A DNA stretch of 64,000 nt from NCBI RefSeq assembly GCF_019890615.1, contig NZ_JAINVZ010000001.1, positions 372,001-436,000 on the forward strand. The letters run 5' to 3'. The notes beneath the pieces are model-generated. The model saw only the letters and a program-made list of their open reading frames with translations, had not been told where the DNA came from and searched no databases. The stretch's first letter is position 1. The number at the start of each line of letters is the position of its first letter. The position numbers and the translations under genes are program-made. Positions 29,629 through 39,727 of this stretch are shown here, piece by piece. This DNA is from Streptantibioticus parmotrematis (GTDB taxonomy: Bacteria > Actinomycetota > Actinomycetes > Streptomycetales > Streptomycetaceae).

Positions 29629-29645
29629 GATTGCCTCGGGCAATC
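29629..29645. promoter_or_regulatory. Inverted repeat upstream of acyl-CoA synthetase gene (candidate operator)
   Basis: GATTGCC-TCG-GGCAATC: perfect 7-bp arms with a 3-base centre, 26 bp before the start codon. This is typical operator size and position for a TetR- or MarR-type repressor; no such regulator is adjacent. Confidence 0.6.
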
Positions 29646-30077
29646 GAACACGATGCCTGTGGCTGCTCTGTGACGACAAATGGCTTCGTCGCCACCCGAC
29701 GGAAGGAAGAAAGGATCAAGCCACCCCTTACCGGCCCGCGGAAATGATGTACAGGCCATGGAAGGCGCCACTCCGCCCGCCTCGGGCTGTCCCGGACGCG
29801 GCGCAGGGCCGCACGGAAACTGTCTGGTTCCGGGTCCGAACGCAGGTCACCCGGCTGAGCGACCGGTTTTCCTTGGGTGTGACGAGGCTCGACCTGAAGC
29901 CCGTGCCGCGGCCGTCGAGGGCGGGTCGGGCCCCGGTCCAGGGCCGAGGCGGCGGGCTCCGGCGAGCCGACCGGATGCGGCTGAGGGACACGGCCGTTGC
30001 CGATACGGTGGGCGTGCGCGGGAAGCGGTGGGCCGACCCGTGGCCGACGGACCGGTACGAGAAGTGGGGGGCGGCAC
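29646..30077. other. 432-bp region before the STAND-TPR gene
   Basis: Non-coding by eye. Contains a locally AT-richer patch (about 29640-29760, the rear of the leftward promoter). The last part just before 30078 is G-rich and supplies the GGGGGG ribosome site of the next gene. Open frames here lack RBS and codon bias. Confidence 0.4.
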
Positions 30078-32234
30078 ATGGTGGACCCTGCATCGCTGAC
30101 GGCGATCACCACGGTGCTCGGGGCAGTGGGCGGTGGGCTGGCCAACGAGGCCGGGAAGGCCGCGTGGGAATCGGCGGGCGTCCTGATCCGCCGCATCGCG
30201 GGCCGGGAGGTGCAGGCACCCACCGACGCCGACCAGCGCGTGGCCGTCGCCCGCGTCGTCCACGACGGCATCCGCCGCGAGCCCGCGCTCGCCGGCGCCT
30301 GGCAGGTCTTCGCCAGCGGCGTCCCCCGCAGCGTCCCCGGCGCGGCCGCACCCCAACTGCTGCCGCTCGCCGACCGGTTCTTCACCGACCGCCGCGACCC
30401 CCTCAAGACGCTGGACCAGGAGTACGGCCGCGAGTTCGACGGCAGCCCCCGCGCGATACTGCTGCACGGGCCCTCGGGCATCGGCACCAGCGCGCTCGCC
30501 GTCCAGTGGGGATGGCGGGAGCCACGCCGCTTCCCCGACGGCAGACTGTACGCGGACCTGCGCGGCCTCTCACCGGACACCGCGTCCGACGCCGCCACCG
30601 TGCTCGCCCACTTCCTGCGCAAACTGGGTGTCGCCGACGCCGAGATCCCCCCGACGACGGCCGACCGCGCCGACCGCTTCCGCGCCGAAGTCGCCGAACG
30701 GCGGCTGCTGGTCGTCCTCGACCACGCCCACTCCGCGGCACAGGTCAAGCCGCTCCTGACCGCCGCGCCGGGAGTGTTCACCGTCGTGGTGGCCCGCAGG
30801 CCCCTCGCCGGACTGGACCTGCTCGCCGTACCGCTCGGGCCGCTGACCGAACGCGACGCGCTGCGCCTGCTGACCGGCGTCGCGGGCAAGCCCGCCGTCA
30901 CGGCCGCCCGCCCGGTGCTTCCCTCGGCGCTCGCGCGCTGCGCGGGTTCGCCCTTCGCCCTCCGGGCGCTGGCACCCCGGCTGGCCGAACTGCCCCCGAC
31001 AGCCCAGCAGTTCGCAACGGCGGGGGAGCCCGTCGCGGACGACGCCGACCGCGATCCGGTACGGGACGCCGTTCACGACCTCTACCGCGGCCTTCCGCCC
31101 GAGGCCGCCCGCGCCTACCGGCTGCTCGCGGTACGGCCCTGGCCGTGGATCACCGCCGGGCCGGCGGGCGCGGCGCTGAACGTTCCGGAGGCCGAGGCCG
31201 CCGACCTCCTGGCGCGACTCGCCGGACACCGGCTACTGGACACCACCGACGGCGTTCGCTACGCCTACCGGCCCAGTGTGCGGCGGCACGCCGAAGGCCT
31301 CGCCCTGCGCGAGGAGGGCATCGCGGCCTGCGCCGGAGCCGTCCGCAGGATGACGGCGTGGCTGCTGGGGTTCGCCGTCACCGCGGACCGCTCGGCCCAC
31401 CCCGACCGCTGGTGGCTCGGACCGCTCTACACCTCCCTGCCACCGGGGCCGTACGGCGACGACCAGAGCGCCGCGCTCACCGCTCTGGTCGACGAGCTCG
31501 ACGTCCTGGTCGAAGCGGTGCGCGCGGCGGACGAGTTGGAGGACCCGGCCACCGCCTGGCAGCTGTGCGAAGCCATGTGGGCCGCCCAGTTGCGGGCCGG
31601 TCGCCACGACCAGGTCATGCCCGCGCTCCGCGTCGGGGCCCGGGCCGCCGACCGCCTCGACCCGGACTCGCGCGTCGCCGGGCGCCTGCACACCCAGCTC
31701 GCTCTGGCCCTGATGGAGCGTCGGGAGTACGGCGACGCGTCCGCTGAACTGCGCACCGCGGCCCGGGCGGAGCGCGTCGCGGGCCATCTGCGCGGACAGG
31801 CGACGGCGTTGGAGACCCTCGGCCTGCTGCGGTTACGGCAGTGGCGCCACGAACAGGCCCTCGGCCTCTTCGAGGAAGCGGCCGACACCCTCGACGGCGT
31901 CGGCCCGGACGACGAGGGCCACGCGGACCTGCCCCGGGCCAGGGCCCTGCTGCGACGCCACCGCGGCCGCGCCCTGCGCGGTCTCGGCCGCCGCCGGGAA
32001 GCGCGTGACCTGGGCCGGGAAGCGCTGGAGTACTTCCGCGGCGACGGCCACGACCCGTACAACGCCGGACGGACGCTGACCGATCTCGCCGAGATCGAAC
32101 TCGACGCCCAGGACTACGCGGCGGCCGTCCCCCTCCTCGACGAGGCGATCGCCACCCTCGCCGCCCAACGCGCCGGCTACCACGTCGCCCGCCTCAAGGC
32201 TCTGCGCGCGGCTTGCGTCAGCGCCGGAGGCTGA
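30078..32234 (+). CDS. STAND/NB-ARC-like ATPase with TPR repeats
   Basis: 718 residues from ATG 30078. N-terminal ~100 residues (LGAVGGGLANEAGKAAWESAG) of a type common before NB-ARC domains in streptomycetes; NB-ARC-like core ~120-400 with P-loop position HGPSGIGTSA (131-139), where Thr137 stands in place of the essential Lys, and Walker B LLVVLDHAHS; a winged-helix-like region ~400-440; TPR-type repeats ~470-715. STAND proteins are ATP-driven switches in regulation or immunity. Loss of the P-loop Lys suggests it binds nucleotide poorly or works as a scaffold. No DNA-binding or effector domain is visible. Confidence 0.85.
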   Translation: MVDPASLTAITTVLGAVGGGLANEAGKAAWESAGVLIRRIAGREVQAPTDADQRVAVARVVHDGIRREPALAGAWQVFASGVPRSVPGAAAPQLLPLADRFFTDRRDPLKTLDQEYGREFDGSPRAILLHGPSGIGTSALAVQWGWREPRRFPDGRLYADLRGLSPDTASDAATVLAHFLRKLGVADAEIPPTTADRADRFRAEVAERRLLVVLDHAHSAAQVKPLLTAAPGVFTVVVARRPLAGLDLLAVPLGPLTERDALRLLTGVAGKPAVTAARPVLPSALARCAGSPFALRALAPRLAELPPTAQQFATAGEPVADDADRDPVRDAVHDLYRGLPPEAARAYRLLAVRPWPWITAGPAGAALNVPEAEAADLLARLAGHRLLDTTDGVRYAYRPSVRRHAEGLALREEGIAACAGAVRRMTAWLLGFAVTADRSAHPDRWWLGPLYTSLPPGPYGDDQSAALTALVDELDVLVEAVRAADELEDPATAWQLCEAMWAAQLRAGRHDQVMPALRVGARAADRLDPDSRVAGRLHTQLALALMERREYGDASAELRTAARAERVAGHLRGQATALETLGLLRLRQWRHEQALGLFEEAADTLDGVGPDDEGHADLPRARALLRRHRGRALRGLGRRREARDLGREALEYFRGDGHDPYNAGRTLTDLAEIELDAQDYAAAVPLLDEAIATLAAQRAGYHVARLKALRAACVSAGG

Positions 32235-32273
32235 CGGTGCTGTGCGCGGCGTGCGTCAGCGCGGGGGGCTGAC
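32203..32273. repeat. 33-bp imperfect direct repeat across two convergent gene ends
   Basis: Copies at 32203-32235 and 32241-32273 agree at 29 of 33 bases (both contain GCGTCAGCGC and end GGCTGAC). The first copy includes the stop codon of the STAND gene; the second covers the end of the convergent transferase gene. Looks like a local duplication. Confidence 0.75.
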
Positions 32274-34059
32274 CGACACGGTGTGCGCGGCCGAGCCCGT
32301 CACGACGACGAGCCCGGTCGCCACCAGCTCCCGCGCCGTACGGCCTTCGGCCCGGGCGCCGTGCAGCGCGGACACCCACGCGGTGGGATCGCCGCCGCCC
32401 GGCTCCCCGGTGAGCCGGAGCGTCACGCCGTCGCGGGTACGCACCACACACTCGGTGGGACCGGTCACGTACGCCGCGACCGAGCAGTGCGGAAACCGCG
32501 CCAGCGTCCGCACCGCCCAGGCCTCCGGGCCCTCCAACCGGGGGTCGTCACCGGGGCCCTGACGGTGAATCACATCCGCGTGGGAAAGCACTCCGGGGTC
32601 GAGGGTGTCCTCGTGGACCGCCGTGTGCACGTACCCGGACGCGCCGTCGGGCTCGTGGCGCGGATCGGCGTACCGGGTCACCGAGACCCCGTTCGCCGCC
32701 ACCCGCGTCACCACCCGCACCGGGGCGGTGCACACACGCGGTTCGTACGGCGGCAACGGCAGCGGGTCCAGCAGCGCGGGCCCGGTGGGTTCGTCGAGTC
32801 CGGCCAGCTCGTAGAAGGCGCGGCGCAGGAGTGCCGCCGACTCGCCCGGCGCCGACGTGGTGAACTCGGCCGGCCCACGCAACGGCCGATGGGAGGCGAT
32901 CACCGTGGCCAGCTGCTTCTCCAGCGGCCCGTACGCGTCGAGCCGCGGTGCCTCACGGACGAACGCCGCCACGGGGGAGTCCTCGTCGAGCGTGTGGTGT
33001 GAAGCGGTCCCGACCAGCACCGGCGTGCCGAGCGCCGCCGCGTAGTACGAGACGCTGCCGAAGTCGCCGATCACCACGTCGGCGGCGATCACGGCCTGAC
33101 GCCAGCCTTCGAGCGGGTCCACCAGCGCCAGACCGGCACGCCGCGCCCGGTCCGTCCACGCGCGGACCTGGCCCGGCCCGTGCCCCTGCCAGATGTTGGG
33201 ATGCAGGACGGCGGCCAACCGGTACTCGTCCAGGGGGAGTTCGGAGACCAGGCGGGGGAGGAGCGCGGGCAGCAGGTCCTCGGCACCGCCGTCGCCGAAG
33301 AGCGAATCAGGGTTCCAGGTCGAGTTGAGCACCACCAGGCGCTGACCGTCGTGGACCCCGAGCGCCCGGCGGAAGCGGTCCCGGTGGCAACGCGCGGCGA
33401 GCATGCGGTCGAAGCACGGGTCCCCGGCGAGGACAGCGGCGGGAGCGGCCTCGGGACAGGCCGCACGCAGGCGGTCCAGCTGCTCGGGATGGGAGAGGAC
33501 GAACGCGTCCGCCACCGGGTCGCCTTCGGGGGTGAGCAACCAGTCAGGCGAAAGCCCGAAGACCGGCTTCCGGCTTCCGGCTTCCGGCTTCCGGCTTCCG
33601 GCTTCCGGCTTCCGGCTTCCGGCTTCCGGCTTCCGGCTTCCGGCTTCCGGCTTCCGGCTTCCGGCTTCCGGCTTCCGGCGTTGCCAGCCTTTTATTATAT
33701 CCAATTCCGTGCGAAAGCACCGCCAACTTCCCTCGTAGGGAATGGAGTTGGCCTCCGAGGCTCGCCGAGATCGCCAGGTCCACCGGTGTGTCCAGCGCCT
33801 GCTCCCACGGAAGAACCGGCACTCCGACGGCGGCGAGCAATTCCCCGACACCGCCCTGGAAGGGCGAGGACCCCGTGCACGTCGCGAGCAGCTGAACGCG
33901 GAAGTCGTCGCGGAACAACGGCAGTACGTCCAGAAGGCGCGTCGCCGACGTGACGTTGTGCACCACGAAAAGAACGCGTCGGCACAGGCCCCGCGTGGCC
34001 CACCGCACCGCCTCGTCCCCGACCGGCACCCGGAGCCACCCGAACCCGGCTCGGGTCAC
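32256..34059 (-). CDS. CDP-glycerol glycerophosphotransferase-like protein, split by a 7-bp repeat (frame OFF)
   Basis: Start GTG 34059 with GAGGAGG upstream. The first ~126 codons (RRVLFVVHNVTSATRLLDVL, DLAISASLGGQLHSLRG, LSHGIGYNK) read into 16 CCGGCTT repeats and stop at 33544. The C-terminal part (VFGLSPDWLL, VLNSTWNPDSLFGDG, GDFGSVSYYAAALGTPVLVG, as in TagB/TagF-type GT-B transferases) lies in another frame and ends at 32256. The whole span is 1804 bases; removing one repeat gives 1797, an open 598-residue protein. Such enzymes add polyol-phosphate to wall teichoic-type polymers; here a cell-envelope role is inferred. An error in repeat counting during assembly is possible. Confidence 0.85.
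33563..33679. repeat. Heptanucleotide tandem repeat, 16 copies of CCGGCTT (plus 5 bases)
   Basis: Sixteen identical units from 33563 to 33674 with a partial CCGGC to 33679. On the coding (minus) strand the unit is AAGCCGG and, being 7 long, three units encode a 7-residue repeat (KPEAGSR) in every frame without a stop. Each gain or loss of a unit shifts the frame. Flanked on the gene-start side by an AT-rich patch with rare codons (33680-33712). Confidence 0.97.
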
Positions 34060-34164
34060 GGACGCCTCCTCGTGCCGGTGGACTCATCGCGCGGTGTCGG
34101 TGAGTTCATCGCGCGTTCGGCCGATCACCCTAGCGCACCGTGCCGTCACCGCCGGGGTGACCGC

Positions 34165-35373
34165 CTACCAGGTCACCGGCAGCCGTACCGGTCCGCGCGC
34201 CGCATGGCCCTCGCGCCACGCGATGTCGGCGTCCGGCACGGCCAGTCGCAGTCCGGGGAAGCGGCGCACCAGTCCCCACAGGGCTTCCTGCAACACCACC
34301 CGCGCGAGCGGGGCCCCGAGGCAGCGGTGCATGCCGTGGCCGAACGCCAGGTGCGAGGGCGCCGGCCGGGTCACGTCCACCGCGTCGGGCCGGTCGACGC
34401 CCGCCGCCCGGCGGTTGGGCGTCGCCAGGGCCGCCATCACGACCTCCCCGGCGCGGACCGTCACACCGCCGATCACCACGTCCTCGGTGGCGAGCCGCGG
34501 CAGCGCCCCGGGCACGGTGGGCGCGTACCGCAGCAGTTCCTCCACGGCGTCGGGCACCCGGTCGGGCTCGGCCACCAGCAGGTCCCACTGCTCGCGCTCC
34601 CGCAGCAACACCAGCAGGTTCACGCATATCTGCTGTGCGGTGGTCTCCAGGCCCGCGCCCAGCAGGAAGACCGCGAGGCCGACCAGTTCCTCCGGGGTGA
34701 GCCGTTCGCCCTCCTCGCAGACCGCGGCCAGCGCGCTCAGCAGGTCGTCGCCGGGCTCACGACGCTTGCGTTCCAGCAACGAGACGAGGTAGCCGACCAT
34801 CCGCCCACGCCGCTGTGCGACCTCCTGGGCCGAGTACGCGGAGACGTTCAGCAGCGTCTCCGTTCCGCCGAAGAACTCCTGGCGGTCCGCGTACGGCACG
34901 CCGATCCACTGGCACACCGCCATCACCGGCAGCGGGGTCGCCAGCAACGGCACCAGGTCGGCGGGCGCCCCGGTCCCGGCCACCTCGTCGAGCAGCGCAC
35001 CGACCCGGTCGCGCGCGAAGGGCCGCACGTCCTCGACCCGCCGGGTGGTGAACGCGGACGCCACCAGCCTGCGCAGCCTGGCGTGGTCCGCGCCGTCGGC
35101 CGCCGCCATGCCACCGGACACCTGCGGGATCTCGAAGACCTGTGCCGACGGATCCGCGACGTAGGCGGCCCGACTGAACCGGGGATCGGCCAGCATCGCG
35201 CGCACGTCCTCCGGCCGGCTGAGCAGCCAGGCGGTGACCCCGGTCGGCGTGGTGATCCGGGCGACCGGCTGCGCGCCCGCGATCCGCGCCAGGGCGGGGG
35301 CCGGGTCCGGGCCGCTCATGTCCGCGAAGGGGAAGTCGTGCACGGCCTGCGGCACCGTCTGCGTTGCGGTCAT
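34165..35373 (-). CDS. Cytochrome P450
   Basis: 402 residues from ATG 35373 (GAGGG 7 bases upstream). I-helix oxygen motif [10 protein letters not shown], ExxR in EELLRYAP, heme-Cys loop [15 protein letters not shown], and the C-terminal RLPVTW. Bacterial class I P450 needing ferredoxin partners (none adjacent). Divergent from the single-module NRPS, so it probably oxidises the NRPS-bound amino acid or its product. 105 bp separate its stop from the transferase gene start. Confidence 0.95.
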   Translation of the reverse strand: MTATQTVPQAVHDFPFADMSGPDPAPALARIAGAQPVARITTPTGVTAWLLSRPEDVRAMLADPRFSRAAYVADPSAQVFEIPQVSGGMAAADGADHARLRRLVASAFTTRRVEDVRPFARDRVGALLDEVAGTGAPADLVPLLATPLPVMAVCQWIGVPYADRQEFFGGTETLLNVSAYSAQEVAQRRGRMVGYLVSLLERKRREPGDDLLSALAAVCEEGERLTPEELVGLAVFLLGAGLETTAQQICVNLLVLLREREQWDLLVAEPDRVPDAVEELLRYAPTVPGALPRLATEDVVIGGVTVRAGEVVMAALATPNRRAAGVDRPDAVDVTRPAPSHLAFGHGMHRCLGAPLARVVLQEALWGLVRRFPGLRLAVPDADIAWREGHAARGPVRLPVTW

Positions 35374-35639
35374 CAAGAGGCCCTCTTCGCTGCTGTCGCC
35401 GGTCTACGGGAACGGGCTGCCGCGGTCGGTCGTCACCGCGTGGCCCGGTCGGCCAGTCTCGCCCGCCCCTCTCGACTCCGGCTCACCCCACGCCTGATCG
35501 CCCCTTCCCAGGTCGCGACGGCCCTCGCCGAACCCCTCGCGCCGGGCTCCACCGCCCCTCCGACCCCGTTCCATCCCGGCCCACGAGGCTCGAACCCCTA
35601 GGCGATGCAAGAGCCGTGTCTCCAGGGGGAGTTCTCAGC
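35374..35639. promoter_or_regulatory. Divergent P450/NRPS promoter region
   Basis: 266 bp, no gene. Must contain both promoters. I see no clear inverted repeat. The NRPS ribosome site is GGGGGAG at 35625-35631. Confidence 0.45.
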
Positions 35640-38600
35640 ATGACCGATGTCCAGGGCGCCCGTACCGACGTCCACGGCGACGGGGAGCCGTCGCGGCCGC
35701 TGACCGCGGCCCAGGCCGGGGTCTGGTTCGCCCAGCAGGTCGACCCGGCCAACCCGATCTACAACACCGCGGACTGGCTGGAGATCCACGGCCCCGTCGA
35801 CCCGGTGCTCTTCGACCGCGCGGTGCGGATGACGTACGAGGAGGCCGACGCGCTGCACGTGCGCTTCGTGGAGACCGACGCGGGACCACGGCAACTCACG
35901 GCATACGACGCCGACGTCCCCCTGCCCGTGATCGACGTGAGCGGCGAGCCGGATCCCGTCGCGGCGGCCGAGGCGTGGATGCGGGCCGACATGGCGACCC
36001 CGGTCGGGCTGACCGACGGGCCGCTCTTCGCCTTCGCCCTCTTCCGGGCCGGTGACGCCCACTGGCTGTGGTACCAGCGCGGCCACCACATCGTGATGGA
36101 CGGCTACGGCGGCGCCCTGTTCGTACGGCGCGCCGCCGAGGTCTACGACGCCCTGCTCGCCGGTGAGCCCTCGGCCTCCGGAGCGCTGGGCTCGTCCCGG
36201 CGACTGCTCGACGAGGACCTGGCCTACCGCGCGGACGAGGCGTTCACCGAGGACCGCGCGTACTGGACGGCCCAACTCGCCGGTCAGGAGCCGCCGGTGG
36301 GGCTCGCCAGGCGGGACGCCAGGATGTCGCACGCCTTCCTGCGGCGCACCGCGACCGTGGCACCCGAAGCGGCCGACCGCCTGCGGACCGCCGCCCGCGC
36401 CCTGAAGGTCGGACGCCCGGCGCTGATCATCGCCGCGGTCGCCGCGTACACCCACCGGCTCACCGGAGCGCCCGAGGTGACGCTCGGCCTGCCGGTCACC
36501 GCCCGCAAGACCCTGGCCGCCCGCACGACACCGGCAATGACGGCGAACGTGCTGCCGCTGCGACTGCCGACCAGCCCGGCGACCACGCTCGGCGAACTCG
36601 TCAAGGAGGTGTCGGCGACCAGCCGCCAGGCGCTGCGGCACCAGCGGTACCGCACCGAGGACATCCGCCGCGACCTGAGCCGCGCCACGGCCGACCGCCG
36701 CCTGTTCGGTCCCGTCGTCAACATCATGCCGGTCGACGAGGCCCTGGCCTTCGGGGGCCACCGCACCACCGCGCACAACCTGTCCAACGGTCCCGTCGAG
36801 GACCTTGCCATCGTCGTCTACGAGGAGCCGGACGGCGCCGGGCTGCGCATCAACTTCAACGCCAATCCCGCGCTCTACGACGAGGACGAACTCGCCGCCC
36901 ACGAAAGGCGGTTCACCGCCTTCCTCGACACCGTCGCCGCGACCGCCGCCGACACGCCGCTGGGCCGTGTCGAAACGCTGGGCGAGGACGAACGACGCCT
37001 GGTGCTGGGCGAGTTCGCCGGTACGGTCCGTAGCGCGCCGCGCCTCACCTTCCCCTTGCTGTTCGGCGAGCAGAAGCGCCGTACGCCGAACGCCACCGCC
37101 GTCGTGGCGCACGACGCCGTGATGACCTACCGGCAGCTCGACGCCCGCGCGGAACGGCTGGCCAGGGCGCTGACCGCGCGCGGCGCGGGCCCGGGCCGGA
37201 TCGTCGGCATCGCCCTGCCGCGGTCCGCCGAACTCGTCGTCGGCCTGCTCGCGGTCCTCAAGTCCGGAGCCGCCTACCTCCCGATCGACCTCGACTACCC
37301 CGCCGAGCGGCGCGAGTTCATGCTGTCGGACAGCGGTGCCACGTTGTTGCTCACCACCGCGAGCGTGGCGCCTCCACGCAGCGAGTCGGGTCCGCGGCAC
37401 CTGGTGCTCGACGGTCACGGACGGGTGGCCGGTCCCGAACTCCCGCGCGAGGCAGACGCGTTGACGTCACCGGCCCCCGAGGACGCCGCCTACGTCGTCT
37501 ACACCAGCGGCTCCACCGGCGTCCCCAAGGGTGTCGTCGTGGAGCACCGTGCCGTCGCCGACTACCTGACCTGGTGCCGCCAGGCCTACCCGGACCTGCG
37601 CGGAGCCACCCTGCTCCACACCTCGTTCTCCTTCGACCTGACCGTCACCGCGCTGCTGGGGCCCCTGGTGAGCGGCGGAGTCGTGCAGCTCGCCGCGCTG
37701 GAGGACGGCGTGGAGGGCCTGCCCGGCGCCACCCCGGTGACGTTCCTCAAGGCGACCCCGAGCCACCTCCCGCTGCTCACCGCACTGCCCGCCGACCGGT
37801 CCCCCCACGGCACGCTCGTGCTCGGCGGCGAGGAACTGCGCGGCACGGCACTGCGCGAGTGGCGCCGCGCCCACCCCGACGTCACGGTGATCAACGCCTA
37901 CGGCCCCACCGAGGCGACCGTCAACTGCGCCCAGTACCGCCTCCCGCCGGACGCGCCGCTGCCCGAGGGCGCCGTTCCCATCGGCCGCCCGTTCCCCGGA
38001 ACGCGGGCCTACGTCCTCGACGCGGCGCTGCGGCCGATGCCCGTCGGCACGGTCGGCGAACTGTACGTCGCGGGCGCCGGACTCGCGCGCGGCTACCTCG
38101 GACGGCCGGGCCTGACCGCCTCGCGCTTCGTGGCCGATCCGCACGGCGCCCCCGGCAGCCGCATGTACCGTACCGGCGACCTCGCGCGCTGGCGTGCCGA
38201 CGGGGAGCTGGAGTTCGCCGGACGAGCCGACACCCAGGTCAAACTGCGCGGCTACCGGGTCGAGTTGGGAGAGATCGAGGCGGCCCTGACGGTGCTGCCC
38301 GGTGTTTCCCACGCCGCGGCGGCCGTACGCGACGACCGGCTCGTCGGCTACGCGGTCGCCGCCGACGGCGGCCCGGGCGTCCCGGGCGACGCGAGGCAAC
38401 GTCTTGCGGCCCGGCTGCCCGCACACCTCGTCCCCGCGCGCGTCGTCACACTGGCCCGGCTGCCGCTGACCGCCAACGGCAAGTTGGATCGCACGGCGCT
38501 GCCCAGCCCGGCCGCGACCGGGCCAGGCGGCGGCGGACGGGCGCCGCGCAGCCCGCAGGAGGAGATCCTGTGCGCCCTGTTCGCCGAGGTGCTGGACCTG

Positions 38601-39647
38601 CCCAGGGTCGGCGTCGACGACGACTTCTTCGACCTCGGCGGCCACTCGCTGCTCGCCGCCCGCCTCATCGGCCGGATCCGCGACGCCCTCGGCGTCCAAC
38701 TGGGCCTGCGCGCGCTGTTCGAGGCGCCCACCGTCGCCGCCCTCGGGTCACGCCTGAACGTCGACACCCGCGACGACGCCTTCGACGTGCTGCTCCCGCT
38801 GCGCGCGGGCGGCAGCCGGCCCCCGCTGTTCTGCATGCACCCCGCCGGGGGCCTGAGCTGGTGCTACTCCGGCCTGATGCGGCATCTCGGCCCGGACGTG
38901 CCGATCTACGGACTCCAGTCGCCGGTGCTCGGCGCGGGCGGCGACCCGGCCGAGAGCGTGGAGGATCTCGCGGAGCGGTTCCTCACCGAAGTGCGCGCCG
39001 TCCAGCCGCACGGCCCGTACCACCTGCTCGGCTGGTCGTTCGGCGGAACGGTCGCCTTCGCCATGGCGACGCGCCTTCAGGCGGAGGGCGAGGAGGTCGC
39101 GTTCCTCGCGATGCTCGACTCCTACCCCTCCGGCTTCTGGGACGACGGCTACGCGCCCGACGAACGGATGGCCCTCAACACCCTTCTGGAAGTGGCTGGT
39201 TGCGACTTCGACGACCTCGGCAACGCCCAGCTGGAGCAGGACGGCGTCCACGACGTCGTACGGCGTGAAGGCGCCACCGTCATCGAGATCCTGCGCAGGG
39301 CGGGCAGCGTCCTGGCCAACCTGGAGGAACGCCATCTCGCCTCGTTCGCCGAGATCTTCAGCAACAACGCGCGGTTGCAGCGCTCCTTCTTCCCCGCCCG
39401 CTACCACGGCGACGTGCTGTTCTTCACCGCCGACCTCGGCCGCGGCCCCGACTCGCCCACCGTCGACCTGTGGACTCCGTACGTCATCGGTGCCATCGAC
39501 AACCACCACGTGGAATCCACGCACAACAACATGACCCAGCCCGGGCCGCTCGCCGCCATCGGCCGCGTCCTGGCCGACCGCCTGCCCCGGCCGACGGCAC
39601 CGCAGACCGGTGCCGGTACGCAAGCGGACCGCCGGGCGGCCGGCTGA
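35640..39647 (+). CDS. Single-module NRPS, C-A-T-TE (EntF-like)
   Basis: 1335 residues from ATG 35640. Condensation domain ~20-440 with HHIVMDG (~148); adenylation ~455-960 with [31 protein letters not shown] and [13 protein letters not shown]; carrier Ser ~1002 in [12 protein letters not shown]; thioesterase ~1065-1310 with GWSFGG (Ser ~1132). The read-off specificity residues begin D-L-T-K, with V, G, A, V, N later, as in Asn/Asp-activating domains (moderate certainty). The C domain needs an acyl or aminoacyl donor from another protein not found here. No MbtH partner nearby. Product unknown; a small acylated or cyclised amino acid is plausible. Confidence 0.96.
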   Translation: MTDVQGARTDVHGDGEPSRPLTAAQAGVWFAQQVDPANPIYNTADWLEIHGPVDPVLFDRAVRMTYEEADALHVRFVETDAGPRQLTAYDADVPLPVIDVSGEPDPVAAAEAWMRADMATPVGLTDGPLFAFALFRAGDAHWLWYQRGHHIVMDGYGGALFVRRAAEVYDALLAGEPSASGALGSSRRLLDEDLAYRADEAFTEDRAYWTAQLAGQEPPVGLARRDARMSHAFLRRTATVAPEAADRLRTAARALKVGRPALIIAAVAAYTHRLTGAPEVTLGLPVTARKTLAARTTPAMTANVLPLRLPTSPATTLGELVKEVSATSRQALRHQRYRTEDIRRDLSRATADRRLFGPVVNIMPVDEALAFGGHRTTAHNLSNGPVEDLAIVVYEEPDGAGLRINFNANPALYDEDELAAHERRFTAFLDTVAATAADTPLGRVETLGEDERRLVLGEFAGTVRSAPRLTFPLLFGEQKRRTPNATAVVAHDAVMTYRQLDARAERLARALTARGAGPGRIVGIALPRSAELVVGLLAVLKSGAAYLPIDLDYPAERREFMLSDSGATLLLTTASVAPPRSESGPRHLVLDGHGRVAGPELPREADALTSPAPEDAAYVVYTSGSTGVPKGVVVEHRAVADYLTWCRQAYPDLRGATLLHTSFSFDLTVTALLGPLVSGGVVQLAALEDGVEGLPGATPVTFLKATPSHLPLLTALPADRSPHGTLVLGGEELRGTALREWRRAHPDVTVINAYGPTEATVNCAQYRLPPDAPLPEGAVPIGRPFPGTRAYVLDAALRPMPVGTVGELYVAGAGLARGYLGRPGLTASRFVADPHGAPGSRMYRTGDLARWRADGELEFAGRADTQVKLRGYRVELGEIEAALTVLPGVSHAAAAVRDDRLVGYAVAADGGPGVPGDARQRLAARLPAHLVPARVVTLARLPLTANGKLDRTALPSPAATGPGGGGRAPRSPQEEILCALFAEVLDLPRVGVDDDFFDLGGHSLLAARLIGRIRDALGVQLGLRALFEAPTVAALGSRLNVDTRDDAFDVLLPLRAGGSRPPLFCMHPAGGLSWCYSGLMRHLGPDVPIYGLQSPVLGAGGDPAESVEDLAERFLTEVRAVQPHGPYHLLGWSFGGTVAFAMATRLQAEGEEVAFLAMLDSYPSGFWDDGYAPDERMALNTLLEVAGCDFDDLGNAQLEQDGVHDVVRREGATVIEILRRAGSVLANLEERHLASFAEIFSNNARLQRSFFPARYHGDVLFFTADLGRGPDSPTVDLWTPYVIGAIDNHHVESTHNNMTQPGPLAAIGRVLADRLPRPTAPQTGAGTQADRRAAG

Positions 39648-39727
39648 CCCACCACGCCGCTGTCGGCGGGCCCCGCACGCCGAGGCCCGCCGGGACGGTG
39701 CGGCGTCCGGCCGCCTAGGGTGTGAAC

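Noticed and set aside
29728-30093. 121-codon minus-strand frame before the STAND gene
   Set aside because: No RBS, no motif, Arg/Pro-rich, and overlaps the start of a supported gene on the other strand.
33563-33679. CRISPR array or insertion-sequence end
   Set aside because: Units are 7 bp, contiguous, without spacers, and lie inside a coding gene; this is a simple-sequence repeat.
32256-33851. The 531-codon frame as a complete separate gene
   Set aside because: Its first ~60 codons are out of frame with the conserved protein (it starts inside the N-terminal part of the upstream frame) and no RBS precedes it.
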